This document shows, in pieces, positions 1 to 10,542 of a stretch of 64,000 nt of DNA (within the stretch, counting starts at the first letter, position 1; each line of letters starts with the position of its first letter). The notes beneath the pieces are model-generated. The model was not told the DNA's origin and searched no databases. It was given only the letters and a program-made list of their open reading frames with translations. A program made the position numbers and the translations under genes. The stretch is from Chrysophaeum taylorii. Taxonomy: Eukaryota > Sar > Pelagophyceae > Pelagomonadales > Pelagomonadaceae. The stretch spans positions 1 to 64,000 of the forward strand of contig JAQMWT010000351.1 of NCBI GenBank assembly GCA_029834535.1, given 5' to 3'.

Positions 1-590
1 GCCGGGCTTTTTTTTTTTTTTTTTTTTCGGAGAAGGTGTGCCTTTTAGCCACGTGAAGGTATTTTTCTACTTGCACATCACCAAGAGCCAAGCACATAAA
101 CGCTGATCTTGCATCTAGCACTTGAACGACAGCGCATGTCGCGCTGTAGCCATGTTGTACACGCCGTTCAAACCTGCCGCACGTGTTCGAACATCATATG
201 ATGCAAAGTCGGGCCGCGAGAACACACATGCTGACTTGGCATCTTGGTCCCCGAGGTAAAGTGGAGCCTCGATTTTGCGCGCTCTGAGCGCGCCAGCGTA
301 CTCGGCGATCTCTCATAGTCGTTTACCTTCGCCTGGGCACGCGACTTCTTGTTTTCTTCTCGGCGTCGTGGTAAACCGACGTCGGCGTGTTACCAACCAC
401 GCTCCCGCTTCGACCTGAGCGAAGCCCGCATCGAACCGTGTCGTTTCGAAGTCGAAGACGATCCGGAGTCACAGCGCGACGTGCAGAAGACCCGCTGAAC
501 AAAGCTTGATCACGGCGGCCTGTTTTGTCATCGAACCGATTGTTTGCTCTCTGAGAGTACAGTTTAGCAACCAAGAGACGGTTGACCAAA
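1..590 (-). mobile_element. MULE segment A: 5' (N-terminal) remnant
   Basis: This stretch is collinear with the N-terminal part of the MULE at 930-5400 (near 4900-5390) and even more like 7110-7660. The shared landmarks include a run reading CACTTGAACGAC and the downstream CGAGAACACACATGCT. The small open frame at 323-589 (-) is the equivalent of the acidic N-terminus of copy B. No transposase core is present in the visible part. The element continues off the left edge of the window or was truncated there. The sequence begins with a T homopolymer. Confidence 0.6.
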
Positions 591-597
591 CTTAAGT

Positions 598-930
598 GAC
601 CAAACTGTGAAGGTTTACGGTGACCAAATTATATGGTGGTTGGAAAGTTGATTTTTCTAATAATAATAAGGGATCCGTCAAGTTTGGTCAAAAGTTTGGT
701 GAATTTCTCTCATGTTTGCTCGATTTGATGTATGATAAGGAAAAACTCACATGTGTGGTCACTTTCCATAGAAGTTAGGTCAGTTAAGTTTGGTCACTCC
801 GAAGTTGCATTAAGTTTGATCAATCAACCCTTCAAGTTTGACTAATTTCCTTGTAAGTTTGGTCAACAAGTTTGGTCACTACTCCTCAAACTTCCACAGT
901 ATTGACCAAACTTCGGCCTTTTAAATCAAA
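598..930. repeat. Spacer rich in AAGTTTGGTCA motifs (MULE boundary A/B)
   Basis: About 330 bp made largely of dispersed TTTGGTCA/TGACCAAA motifs in both orientations, spaced irregularly by 10-40 bp. It matches 5430-5850 in direct orientation over almost its full length, including an ATGGTGGTTGG block, the AATAATAATAAGGGATC block and the final GGCTTTTTAAATCAAACTTAA block. Such clustered short motifs near transposon ends commonly serve as transposase-binding subterminal repeats; that role here is inferred. Confidence 0.7.
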
Positions 931-1009
931 CTTAAGGAGGCTTTTTTAGGGGGCGCGTGAGCGCTTTTGGTGCGAAAATGCTTTTTAAAACGAAAGCTAG
1001 GTGCTGCAG

Positions 1010-1720
1010 CTACGCAGAATCTACCGTGGCGTTACACGCGCGGCATGGACACCCCCCCATGACCGCCTTAGAAGGAGATCCTAAGGCAGCGCGGCGATAC
1101 GCAAGGAGCTTCGCATATTGAGGGCTGCGACGCGCGGCCTCGCCAGCAGTTTCCCACGGCTTGACGCGGTTAAGCTGGGCCCATTCTCGCACCTTCCATC
1201 GTAGGAGCATCCCATACCGCGACTCACCATGGTGCTGTTGCCGTGGTCGTCCGCCATTCTTCGGCAAGAGGCAGACGCCAAAAGACAAAGGTAAATGGTC
1301 AGCGTGACACGGATCACCCCATTCTGGATCCCAAAATCCGAGAGGGAGAGCGTCTTTGCGAATCGATTCAGGGTCGAGAGCGCGCATCAGAGGTTCTAAG
1401 GAGGGTGCCTCTTGATAGTGTTGTGGAGGTTGTCGTCGGCGGTCTTGTCGAGGCAACCACACGGCTATGTCGAAGTGCCCCCCGGGCGTTAATGAACCAT
1501 GGATTTGAAGTCGACGCGGGAGCTTGGAAATAAACAAGTCACCTGTGAGCCTTGTTGAACGAGCGGAGAACATGGCGCACTGGGTCCTTTTCTTGGAGCG
1601 AGGCTTTCCGGCCGGTGGAGCACGCGTAGGCCGTCCTGATTGATTGGATTCCTGCACGAAGCCTGTTGTTTCCGTGTCGAGTGCGTTGGGTGTACATGCC
1701 CGATAGGACCGTGGGGTCAC
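1010..1720 (-). pseudogene. MULE 3' ORF conserved between copies B and C
   Basis: This 236-codon frame of unknown function contains FWDPEWGDPCHADH, HHGESRYGMLLRWKVREWAQ and CPCRACNA. The same blocks occur in copy C at 5790-6489 (FWDAEWGDPSHADD, WKVREWAQLKYAKSWEE, CPCRACNA), although that copy is frameshifted. Conservation of coding blocks across diverged copies suggests that this was once a real protein of the element, separate from the transposase. I do not recognise the family. Confidence 0.4.
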
Positions 1721-2034
1721 ACGAGCTCGCTGCTACAAACATTCTTGGACACTCCCATAAAAACACACATCATTGAACTCGGCTTCAAATATCGCACCGA
1801 ATCGTTCTCGAAAGGTAAGAAGTACCCCATACTCAGCTCGGCAAGGATTCCCTTGTCTTCGTCGTTCGCATCATATCGCTCCGTATCGTCCCCGTTGTCG
1901 TACGTGACGGCGAACTTGTTTCTGGCGTAGGTGACTGTTCCAGGAACGTAGTGTTTAGGCTGCGCAGCGGGATATGGCACATCCGAAGCCATCACCCGGA
2001 CTGATTTGAAACTCCTTCCGCGCGCCGTAAGCAT
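1717..2034 (-). pseudogene. Tudor-like C-terminal tail of the MULE
   Basis: A 105-codon frame contains PGTVTYARNKFAVTYDNGDD followed by TERYDANDED. This pattern (G-x-V, hydrophobic-V-x-Y-D-G/N-D, acidic end) resembles Tudor/chromo-like beta-barrel domains that read 'V-x-Y-D-D-G-D'. It lies immediately downstream, in coding direction, of the PPASTE repeats and upstream of the element's 3' region, so it looks like the last domain of the MULE protein or a small passenger ORF. The homology is suggested by pattern only. Confidence 0.4.
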
Positions 2035-2145
2035 ATTGAGGGTGGTGGTGAGCTCGGCGCGCGCACGGTCCCACGCTTCTTTGTCTGTTGGCCACCAGGG
2101 AGGAAACGAGCTTGTAGACGACTCTTTCTGCTGCTTGTTTGGGGG

Positions 2146-2296
2146 CTCGGTCGACGCGGAGGCTCGGTAGACGCGGGAGGCTCGGTCGACGCGGGAGGCT
2201 CGGTATACGCGGGAGACGCGGGAGGCTCGGTAGGCTTGGTAGACGCGGGAGGCTCGGTAGACGCGGGAGGCTCGGTAGGCTCGGGAGGCTCGGTTG
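2146..2296. repeat. Coding minisatellite, PPASTE repeat
   Basis: About eight imperfect units of 15-18 bp (core GACGCGGGAGGCTCGGT on the plus strand). On the minus strand this encodes a PPASTEPPASTEP-type Pro/Thr-rich tract between the SWIM zinc region and the Tudor-like tail of the MULE. It is probably a flexible linker and an unstable array. Confidence 0.75.
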
Positions 2297-4369
2297 CTTT
2301 GCGGCCTCCTTTCCTCCGCTTTTTACTGGCGACCCGGGCTGCAGTTCCTTCTGGGTCCAACCCGGCGAACGTCTTGGCCATTTCTTTTCGTGCTCGCTTC
2401 CGGTCCTTCTTTGACCCCGACCCCGTATTCTTCCGCAGCGAGGATTCTTGGCGTTGGTCGGTCTTTGGCCTGCCTGTCCGTCGGGGCCCGATCGCGGATG
2501 GCAGCCAAGGCTCAAACTCCTCACCAGCTTCTTTGCATTCGGCTTCAATTTCTCCTTGCGCCGACTCAATTTCCGTTGCGTTGAGAATCGGAAACACCCC
2601 CCCCGACCCGATATTGATTTTCCCAACGCTGCGTCGTGGTCCAAAGTGGATAGAGATCCTCAGCATGCTCACCGCGAGCTATCTGAGCTCCAATCATGCA
2701 AACGCACGGCAAGCGAGAGAACGCGTAGTTGCCACAGCTACAGGAAAGTACGTCGAGTTGCTCCGAATCTTCAAAATTCACGTATCCCTTCTGCCCGATA
2801 ACAACGACGGACGTAAGTTGCTGATTGTTGTCACCTTTGACATACACCAAGAACGTCCCCTTATTGGCCCCGGCGCCGCCGCCGTAAGGCTGAACTCTTG
2901 TTATCCGGGTCTTGCTTTTTGCAACCTTGACTTGGGCATCATTATTGTAGTTGGGCCTACGGTTCACGCTTAGATATCACATAGAACAACCCGACAAGTG
3001 TGAACATAACAACGGGAGTTTGATCTGAAAAGACAAAGGCCCGTAGGCCCGTACGTATTTGAGATGGTTGAGACCCTTGAGATTATTGGCCGAAAACACG
3101 CTATTTTGATCGAAGACAAGACGAAACTAATGACGCAACAATTTGCATCCGAACACGAGGAAGACTCACGTGAGCCTCTCGCCGGTTTTTGCGCACCGGG
3201 TGGCCGCTGCGCTCGTATCCGCGTAGGTCGTTGCCTGCTCAGCGAACAAGGTCTGGAGGGACTTGGGTCCGTTGCATAACCTCGCGTTGATGTGCTTCTT
3301 GTTGAAAGCCTCCGCCGGGTTGTTCGTACTCGTGCCAAAGAGTGCCCTGGGCCCGTCTAACACTGTGACGGTGTCTGCTTCCTGATCGTTCAGATGCTTT
3401 CGCGCATATTCGCGCCGACTGGCAACCTGTAGTGCCAGAAAACTCAATGCCACGAGGAGATTATGACTCACCCAACGCTGGGCCCTGGGAGAGGGAGAAA
3501 GTTCGGCATGAAAACCGTCGCTGGCCGCCTTCGTAGGCGCCTCAACAAAGCGATGAAAGATAGCGGCGTCCCCGGATTCCGCGATCTTTGCGATGTTCTC
3601 GCTGCCGTGGTTCACTGTGAATAGGACGTATTCACGAAGAGTAAACAGTTCATCAAAGACTTACTGCACGAGAAGGCGTCGGCCTCGGGCGTATGCTGCG
3701 CAGGAATCGGAATTAGACGAGGAATCAAATGGTGCTAGCGAGGTCACTCACGGTGACGTGCGCTATGAGGCTTCCCTTTTGGAAGTCCTGTACTATGACG
3801 AATCCCTGACAGTTTCTGTGCGGGATGTTCTCGACGGTCAGTTTAATGACCTTGCCGATCGATTCCGCAGACTCGGTCATGTTCCACCACGAAGTGGATA
3901 TCATCACGAGGTGGTTGTTGGCATCACGGCCGGTCACAGAAATCATCACCTGGTTGTCGAGGCAGTGAACGCCGTCAATAAACGCCTGCCGGCGCAGGAG
4001 GCCCGCATTCATCATGCGTATGGCGGGTTTCGACACGACGACATAACCTAAGAAGAACTTCCTATCAGCCAAGGCAGGTGACTGCAGCGTTTCAGGGATC
4101 TTGTAGTCGTTGAGGTCTAAGCTCTTGTACCGGCTCCTGTCGGAGCCATGCCTGAACTCTTGTTCCGACTTGTGCTCAGACTTGAGCCTCTTCATGAATA
4201 CCTTCAGGAGATCTCCTTGTTTCGCGCCATACAACTTAACCGCATGACCGTGGGCTCGCAACGCGCGCTGGCAAGCGTGCAACTCCGCCTAAGAGAATGA
4301 CAAGTGTGACTTTGATGCACACACGTGAATGTAGATGTGGCGAAGTATACTAACACACTAAGCTACGAT

Positions 4370-4580
4370 TTTCAAGTGTGGTCACGAAACCAAAAGAGTT
4401 TGATCAGAAAGCTACAAGTTTAATCACAAAGTTTGATCACACGAACATAAGTTTGATCATTAAGTCACAAGTTTGGTCACCAAGTCAAAAGTTTGGTCAT
4501 AAAGTCACACGTTTGGTCATACAGTCACAAGTTTTGTCACAAAGTTTGGTCAGAACATTACAAGTTTGATCACACACATG
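4370..4580. repeat. Internal AAGTTTGGTCAC/AAGTTTGATCAC array in MULE B
   Basis: About a dozen copies of an 11-18 bp unit with the core AAGTTTGRTCAC, nearly all in one orientation. It sits between the zinc-binding N-terminal part and the DDE core of the MULE. It uses the same motif as the boundary spacers and a degenerate version recurs in copy C near 6755-6830. The location suggests a repeat-filled intron or an internal transposase-binding cluster. Confidence 0.65.
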
Positions 4581-5429
4581 CACCTCCTCGCAGGACAACA
4601 GCCACAAACAAGACCTGCGCAAGACACCGCTGATACCGCGTTCCTCTCCTCGTTTCCCAAGAGCGCTAGGATGACTTGAGCTAGATGTTCTCGACGGATG
4701 AGAGTGTATGCTCACGGTTCGTCATCTCATTGAGCCTTTCCTTGATGACGTTGTTGTGGACATCTACCAGACGCCTTTCCGAGTAGTGCCTCCTGACTTG
4801 CTCTCCATAGAGCCCTTCTTGATGATGGTCGTCACGGCCTCTAAGAAGTGCTCTGCGCGGTAGTTCGACTTGGGCTGGGTTTTCGTCGGTGTAAAAACTC
4901 CTGTGTGAGGTTCATCATGCGTGACGACGAAGTCTATAAGCCCATCACGACGAGCAGCGCGCTTAAAGAAGCCGCAGCCCTCTACTTTACACTTGAACGA
5001 CAACGCCGTCGCGGTATTGATCATGTTATGCACGCTGTTGCTTCCCCCCCGTGTCGACCATCTTCTGCTGCAACTCGGCCTCTTCCCGAACACACATACT
5101 AAATTCGGATTTCGTCGGGTAGCGTGAAAGCAGCGAAACGTGGTGCTTGAACATTCTGAGCTGCGACAGCGTACGCGGCGATCTGTCACAGTCGTTAACC
5201 TTCGTCAGGCCACGCTTGCCGTTCTTGGTGTCGTCGTCGCCCGACGTCAGCGTGATACCAGCACGGTCCCGCTCGACCTGAGCGAAGCCCTCGTCGATAT
5301 CGACCTCCTCGTCATCCGTGTCGAAGTCGAAGGACGCTCCGGAGTCACGACGCGACATGCAGAACCTCCAAATGCTTGATCACAGCGGGCCTTGTTTTGT
5401 CAGCGAGCCCTATCCTTGCTTTCCTCAAG

Positions 5430-5850
5430 CATAAGTTTAGTCAGCCAAGATACGGATTGACTAAACTTAAGTGACCAAACTTGTTGGGGATTTACGGTGA
5501 CCAAACATACATGGTGGTTGGAAACTTGACTTTTCCCTAATAATAATAATAAGGGATCGGTCAAGTTTGGTGGTCAACAAGTTTGGTGGTCTATTTCTTT
5601 CATATGTTTGCTCGATTTTGATGTATGATCAAAGAAAAACTCACAAGTTTGGTCATTTTCAATAGAAGTTTGATCAGTTAAAAGTTTTTTGGTCATTCCT
5701 CTCGGAAGTTGCCTTAAGTTTGATCAATCAACCCTTCTTAAGTTTGATTAATTTCCTTGTAAGAAGTTTGGTCAACAAGAGTTTGATCACTACTCATCAA
5801 ACTTTTCCACAGTATTGACCAAACTTTGGCTTTTTAAATCAAACTTAAGA
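5430..5850. repeat. Spacer rich in AAGTTTGGTCA motifs (MULE boundary B/C)
   Basis: Direct repeat of 598-930, slightly longer. It opens with a small inverted repeat, AAGTTTAGTCA ... TGACTAAACTT, separated by 14 bp. The same hairpin appears at about 7690-7760 at the outer end of copy C, so it marks an element end. The remainder is a field of TTTGGTCA and TGACCAAA motifs. Confidence 0.7.
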
Positions 5851-7665
5851 AGGCTTTTCAAGGGGGCGCGTGAGCGCTTTTGGTTTTGCGAAAATGCTGT
5901 AAAAACGAGAGCTAGGTGCTGCAGCCACGCAGAATCTACCGCGGCGTTACACGCGCGGCATGGGCACCCCCCCCCATGACCGACCGCCCGTCTTAGAAGG
6001 AGGTCCGTCCTAAGACAGCGCGGCGATAAGCGCAAGGAGAGCGGGCAGCGACGCGCGGCCTCGAGAGCAGATTCTTCCCACGACTTGGCGTATTTAAGCT
6101 GGGCCCATTCTCGTACCTTCCATCGTTCGTAGAAGCCACCCAAACCGCGACTCACCACGGTGGTGTTGCCGTGGTCGTGCGTCATTCTTCAACAACAAGC
6201 GGACATCGGACACCAGACTTACATCGTCTGCGTGAGACGGATCACCCCATTCTGCATCCCAAAATCTCTCCGAGAGGGAGCGCGTCTTTGATAATCGACT
6301 CGGGGTCGAGAACGCGAAACTCGACGACCTCGAGAAACTGCGCGAGCACCGCCGCAGGAGCACCCAAAGATTGTAGTCCCACACTTGTGCGGGGCCGTAC
6401 AGGACCACGTTCAGGAGTTCCTCATCGTCGCGTACCCGATCCGGAGTTAGCTGTCCAGCTTGATCATGGGAAAACGGCAACGCGAGCACGTGCCGTTACG
6501 CCAGCATAAACAACTCGCACGACCGTGAGTGAACACCTCCTTATCATCCTCCTCCTCGCGCATCTCGACAACCCCGCCCTGCCGCAAGATCTCCCCGGGA
6601 GCTGCTGCTGCACCGTCGAACACTGTACGAGAAAGTCGGCAGATACAAGCTGCGGCGCGAAGGGATGTCAAGACGTCGACAGCCTCGTTCCGGAAGAGAT
6701 CGCTGACACCACCCCTGTAATTCTAACCCAGTCATCATCAGTACGAGTCTAAAATATGACAAGTTTGATGTGATTGTTCGAAATTTGATCACACCAAATT
6801 GAATGCCACCAAGTTTGCCCATGCACACGCATCAACATGCGAATACTCACAGCACAACATCCGCAAACAAGGCCTGCGTAAGACAACGCTGATACCACGC
6901 TGTTTCGTCGTCGCCCAAGATTATTCGGATGTGCCTTATTAGCTCGACGTTTATGACAGACTACAGCGAATGATCCCGGTTCGTCATCTCGTGCCTTTAG
7001 CGGATGACATTGTTGCAGATGTCTATCAAACGCATGTGCCGAGAAGAAGAGCCGCCTGACTTGCCCTCCACAAAGCCCTTGATGAGGACCGACACGGCGT
7101 CGCAGAAGTGCTTCGCGCGATAGCAGGATCTTTGTCGGCAAGAAGGTTCCGAGAGCAGGCGTGCCTTTTACAACACGCGCGACGGTATTGTCTACTTGCA
7201 CATCACAAAGAACAGCACGCACAAAAAAGCTGCATCTTGCATATAGCACTTGAACGACTGCGCTGTCGCGCTGTAGACCATGTTGTTGTAAACGCCGTCT
7301 AAAAACTTGCCACCCGTGTCGAACGAACATCAGATGCTGCTGCAAGTCGGCCTCGAGAACACACATGCTAAACTTGGCATCTCTTGGTTATTAGATCGAG
7401 TAAAGTGGACTACCCTCGTATTTTTTGCGCGCGCCGAGCTGCGACGACAGCGTACTCGGCGATCTCTCATAGTCGTTTACCACCTTTGTCTGGGCACGCT
7501 TAGACTTGTTGTTTTCTTTCTCGGCGTCGTGGTCAACCGACGTCGGCGTGTTACCACCACGCGACCTGAGCGACGACGAAACCCGCATCGATACCGTGTT
7601 CGTTTCGAAGTCGAAGGACGCTCCGGTGTCTCTAAACGAAATGCAGAACCGCTGAAAGCTTGATC
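5850..7665 (-). mobile_element. MULE segment C: internally deleted copy
   Basis: This copy begins with the same 3' region as copy B (GGGGGCGCGTGAGCGCTTTTGG, then the CPCRACNA-coding block). It ends with the same N-terminal coding region (about 6850-7660), but the transposase core and the SWIM region of copy B are absent. The coding remnants (5790-6489 and 6749-7366, minus) are frameshifted relative to each other. This is the layout of a non-autonomous deletion derivative. Confidence 0.65.
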
Positions 7666-7679
7666 ACGGCGGGCCTTGT

Positions 7680-7805
7680 TTTAAAGTACAAGTTTAGTCA
7701 GCCAAGATACGGATTGGCTAAGTTTAGTCAGCCAAGATACGGATTGACTAAACTTAAGTGGGTCGCCCGTCTCGTACAAGATACGGATTGACTAAACTTA
7801 AGTGG
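7680..7805. repeat. Outer end of MULE array with 44-bp tandem duplication
   Basis: Contains the hairpin motif GTTTAGTCAGCCAAGATACG twice. A block of about 44 bp ending in CTAAACTTAAGTGGGTCGC is then repeated at about 7748-7768 and 7792-7812. Downstream of the last copy the sequence becomes the channel pseudogene, so the array end abuts, or cuts into, that gene. Confidence 0.55.
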
Positions 7806-8930
7806 GTCGCGCGCTACGAGACGCGCGTCGCCCTGAGCTACGCGAAGCTGGCAATGGCAAAGGACCTCGTGTGTCTCGTCTCGTCTCGTCGTGGGGGCGC
7901 ACTGGATGGCATCGGCGTGGGGTCTCTCGATCGACATCCAATCGGGCTACACGTGGCTCGACTCTCTCGAATCCAAATCGGACGGTCCGCACGACGCCAA
8001 AGATCCCATTCGTTACCCAATACGTCCGGTCGTTGTATTTTGCGGTCTACGTCATCACCCTCGATCGGGCTGGGGGATGTCGTCCCCGTCACTAATCTCG
8101 AAGCGTTGTATACGCTCTTCATGATCCTCGATCTTCTGGGCCTACGCCGTCGGTAACTTCTGCTCCATCGTCGGCAGCACGATGGATACCCAGGGCATCG
8201 AATAATTTCCGACAGCGAATGGACGATTTGAACCAAATGCTCTCCGATCGCCACTTCCCCACCGACCTCCGGCGTCGCCAGTTCTTCTTCCAGTCTCGCG
8301 ATCAACACCGCGTGCTCAACTACCGCCAACTCGAAACACGCGGCTTTTCGAGGGGCTTGCGCGCCGAAGTGGCCGCAGCCGCCAACGCCAGATGGTTGTT
8401 GGAGCAAGTCTGGCATTTGCGAGACACCTCGCCGATCTTCATCGCCGAGCTCTCCCAGCTCCTCGCACCCTATACCTACGCGCCGATGGATGGAAATCGC
8501 GTGGACCTCGCGCTCTTCATCCTGCGCGGGGGCGTTGCGGCACGAAACGGCCGCGTCCTGTCCAATAGATCCACGTGGGGCCCAGGACTTTTGTGGTCGA
8601 GGATGACGACCTCGTCGACCGCCGCTTCGCGGCCGCGTTGGCCTATGCCGAAGTCAGCTTGCTGTCGCGAAGGAGGAGTTTGGGAGGTTGTGCGATGACT
8701 TTCCGATCGTCCACCGCGTCGTCCAGCGGGCGCGAGTCTTTTACACGATCCGAGCGCCGCGGCTCGCGATCCTCCAAGGCCGGAGAAAGAATGAATTCGA
8801 ATTCTGCGCCGCCGCCGGAAGCAGAAAATATCGCTGCTCGAAGGCTGCAGCGCTCTCGAGACGGCGGCGGCGGCCTCCGCGCACCAACAACTCGCGGCAC
8901 CGATTCGTCGTGATAAAAAAAAGGAAGCGG
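7750..8930 (+). pseudogene. CNBD-type voltage-gated K+ channel pseudogene (S5 to cyclic-nucleotide-binding domain)
   Basis: Pieces in all three plus frames follow channel order. First comes an S4-S5/S5 region (RYETRVALSYAKLAMAKDL, then HWMASAWGLSID). Next are the turret with WLDSL, a pore helix (YVRSLYFAVYVIT) and a selectivity filter SIGLGDVVPVTNLEALY. S6 reads FWAYAVGNFCSIVGS and is followed by the C-linker (RQRMDDLNQMLSDRHFPTDL). A CNBD-like end contains ELSQLLAPYTYAPMDG and, later, REEFGRLCDDFP in another frame. Frame changes fall near 7880, 8070, 8125, 8200 and again beyond 8350, with an in-frame stop after TQGIE. Segments S1-S4 are missing at the left, where the MULE array begins. It is a dead host gene, not an intron-rich one, because the breaks lack splice signals. 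Confidence 0.7.
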
Positions 8931-8980
8931 TAGGAGGACGACAAAACCCCCCGGCTAACTACTGACTTTTTATATTGCTA

Positions 8981-10468
8981 TTATTTCGTGTCGTCGGGCG
9001 GTGTCCAGGGGTCGAGGACGCGGTGGAGGGCGTCGCGGCCGTGGTAGGCGTAGGCGAGGAGCAGGCCGTAGTTGGTGATTGGGACGCCGGCGTCGGCGGC
9101 GTCGCTGATGCGAGCGCGGACTTTCTGGTGGTCGATCATGCAAGCACCACAGTGAACGATGAGGTCGTAATTCGACAAACCCACGTCGGGGAATTCGCGG
9201 CCAAAGGCATGATCGATCGTGACGTTTTTCGCGCGGTGTTGTTTGTGCACGAAGCTCGGAATTTGAACCGTGCCGACGTCGTTGCATTTGTCGGTGATTC
9301 GGTTGTGGTTGCAGGCCTCGGCCATGAGGATCCGGGCGCCGGGTTTTAGTGTCTCGTAGGTGTCCATACCTTTAGCGAAGAGCGGGAGACGGGCGCCGCT
9401 CTGGCGGTGCATCATCGCGACGCTAAACGTCGTGACGTCGACGAGCGGTTCGCCGGTCGAATCGTCTAAGGTCCACGGGTGGACGATGTCCAAGGCCTGG
9501 GAGTCGGTGACGAGGATCTTGGGGGCGCGAGGGGGGCACGCCTCGATAACAGCACGGAGTGCGCGCTGGAAACGGCGCTTTTCGGCCTCCAACGCGTCGC
9601 CGCGCCCGCGGGCGGAGGCGAGGTCCATTCTGAAGGCAACGGTCGTCGCCCAGTGGCGAATGGCCTCCTCCTGGACGAGGGCCTGAGGTCGGAGGAGGCG
9701 CATCGAGGGCGTCTCGGCGTCCATCGGGATGTTGAGGAAGACGCCAGCGTCGGGGCGGAGATATTTTTCGGGAAGCGCACGCGGCACGAATTGCTCGACG
9801 CGCTCGGCGTTCGTTTGGACGAAGTTTGTCACGAGGTCCGAGGCGGCCGCGGGATCGCCGAGATCGACAACCAAAAAAGGCGCGTCGGCGAGCTCTTCCG
9901 GCGCGTACTGCTGCTGCTGCTGCGTACCTCCCTTGGCCGCGAGACCTTCGACGAGGATCGCCTTCGCCTCGGCGGCAATACTGCCGGCTTCTACCGGGGA
10001 GATCGTCGTCGCCTTGGCGTTGAGAACGAAGAGCGGCAAGATCCCCCTCGATGCCGCCTCCTCCGCCAACCGGCGTTCCCAGGCGAGGGCGCGGCGGCAC
10101 TCATCGCTATTGTTCCGGTGCTCCGCGAACCCGGAGAGATCCACGACGATCAGGGCAAGATCGCATTCTTTGAGAATCGAAAACGACTTCGCCCGCTTCT
10201 TAGCCCCGAGCTCGCCCTCCTCGTCGATGCCTGCCGTGTCGAAGAGTTTTGTCGGACCAACGTCGTGAAGCTCGTGAAGAGCAATCTTCGTGTCGGCCGT
10301 AGTCCCTGGCGTCGCATCCACAATCGAGGTATTCTGACGTGTCAGCGCGTTCATCAGCGAACTCTTTCCGGCGTTCATCGCGCCGAAGATACCAATGTTC
10401 ACGCGCGGGACGTCGCTGCCCCGCAGCGTAATTAGGTGCCTCCTCAAGCAGCAACACCACCGGAGCAT
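8981..10468 (-). CDS. hydF: [FeFe]-hydrogenase maturation GTPase HydF
   Basis: HydF is the scaffold GTPase that receives the 2Fe precursor from HydE/HydG and delivers it to apo-HydA. The ATG at 10468 gives 495 aa; the open frame continues to a TTG at 10516, but the ATG is the better start. Residues 1-20 are Arg/Cys-rich without acidic residues, like a mitochondrial presequence. The P-loop GAMNAGKS spans residues 29-36 and a switch-II DTAG follows. The usual NKxD is replaced by LNAKAT. The C-terminal 4Fe-4S site fits the family pattern CxHx(46-53)HCxxC, with C386, H388, H439, C440 and C443. A short Gln run lies in the middle. It is intact, intronless and head to head with HydG, with 74 bp between the start codons. 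Confidence 0.95.
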   Translation of the reverse strand: MLRWCCCLRRHLITLRGSDVPRVNIGIFGAMNAGKSSLMNALTRQNTSIVDATPGTTADTKIALHELHDVGPTKLFDTAGIDEEGELGAKKRAKSFSILKECDLALIVVDLSGFAEHRNNSDECRRALAWERRLAEEAASRGILPLFVLNAKATTISPVEAGSIAAEAKAILVEGLAAKGGTQQQQQYAPEELADAPFLVVDLGDPAAASDLVTNFVQTNAERVEQFVPRALPEKYLRPDAGVFLNIPMDAETPSMRLLRPQALVQEEAIRHWATTVAFRMDLASARGRGDALEAEKRRFQRALRAVIEACPPRAPKILVTDSQALDIVHPWTLDDSTGEPLVDVTTFSVAMMHRQSGARLPLFAKGMDTYETLKPGARILMAEACNHNRITDKCNDVGTVQIPSFVHKQHRAKNVTIDHAFGREFPDVGLSNYDLIVHCGACMIDHQKVRARISDAADAGVPITNYGLLLAYAYHGRDALHRVLDPWTPPDDTK

Positions 10469-10542
10469 TCTTCTTCTTCTTGTTGTTGCACGGACCTTGC
10501 AGAAGAAGTGAGTCAAAAGTTCAAAAATAAGAAGAAGAAGAG
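10469..10542. promoter_or_regulatory. Bidirectional hydF/hydG intergenic promoter region
   Basis: Only 74 bp separate the divergent ATGs of HydF and HydG, so both promoters and 5' leaders must share this stretch or extend into the coding regions. It is rich in A and GAA/CTT triplets, with no TATA box I can point to. Shared control of the two maturases is the natural inference. Confidence 0.5.

Larger units (their letters stand above)
930..5400 (-). mobile_element. MULE segment B: Mutator-like element with transposase, coding broken
   Basis: Minus-strand reading gives the usual MULE order. An acidic N-terminus (5358-5026) leads into a MuDR-like zinc-binding region (about 5100-4770, motif FKCKVEGCGFF with a later HDEPH). 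The DDE core (4282-3725) has the first Asp in IDGVHCLDNQV and the second in VIVQDFQKG. A segment with NIAKIAESGD and NNPAEAFN follows (3615-3166), then a SWIM-type zinc region (2967-2566, motif SCSCGNYAFSRLPCVC). A Pro/Thr-rich PPASTE repeat tract and a Tudor-like tail come last. The parts lie in different frames, so the copy carries several frameshifts or unrecognised introns and is probably inactive. Tandem relatives lie on both sides. Confidence 0.8.

Noticed and set aside
2236-2973. 245-codon plus-strand frame in the MULE
   Set aside because: Antisense of the MULE C-terminal region, including the reverse of the PPASTE minisatellite.
9479-10435. 318-codon plus-strand frame across HydF
   Set aside because: It is the complement of HydF coding sequence; its translation has no domain, and HydF motifs on the minus strand are complete.
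10469-10516. TTG start for HydF giving 16 more residues
   Set aside because: The first ATG at 10468 already gives a presequence-like N-terminus; the same reasoning was applied to HydE.
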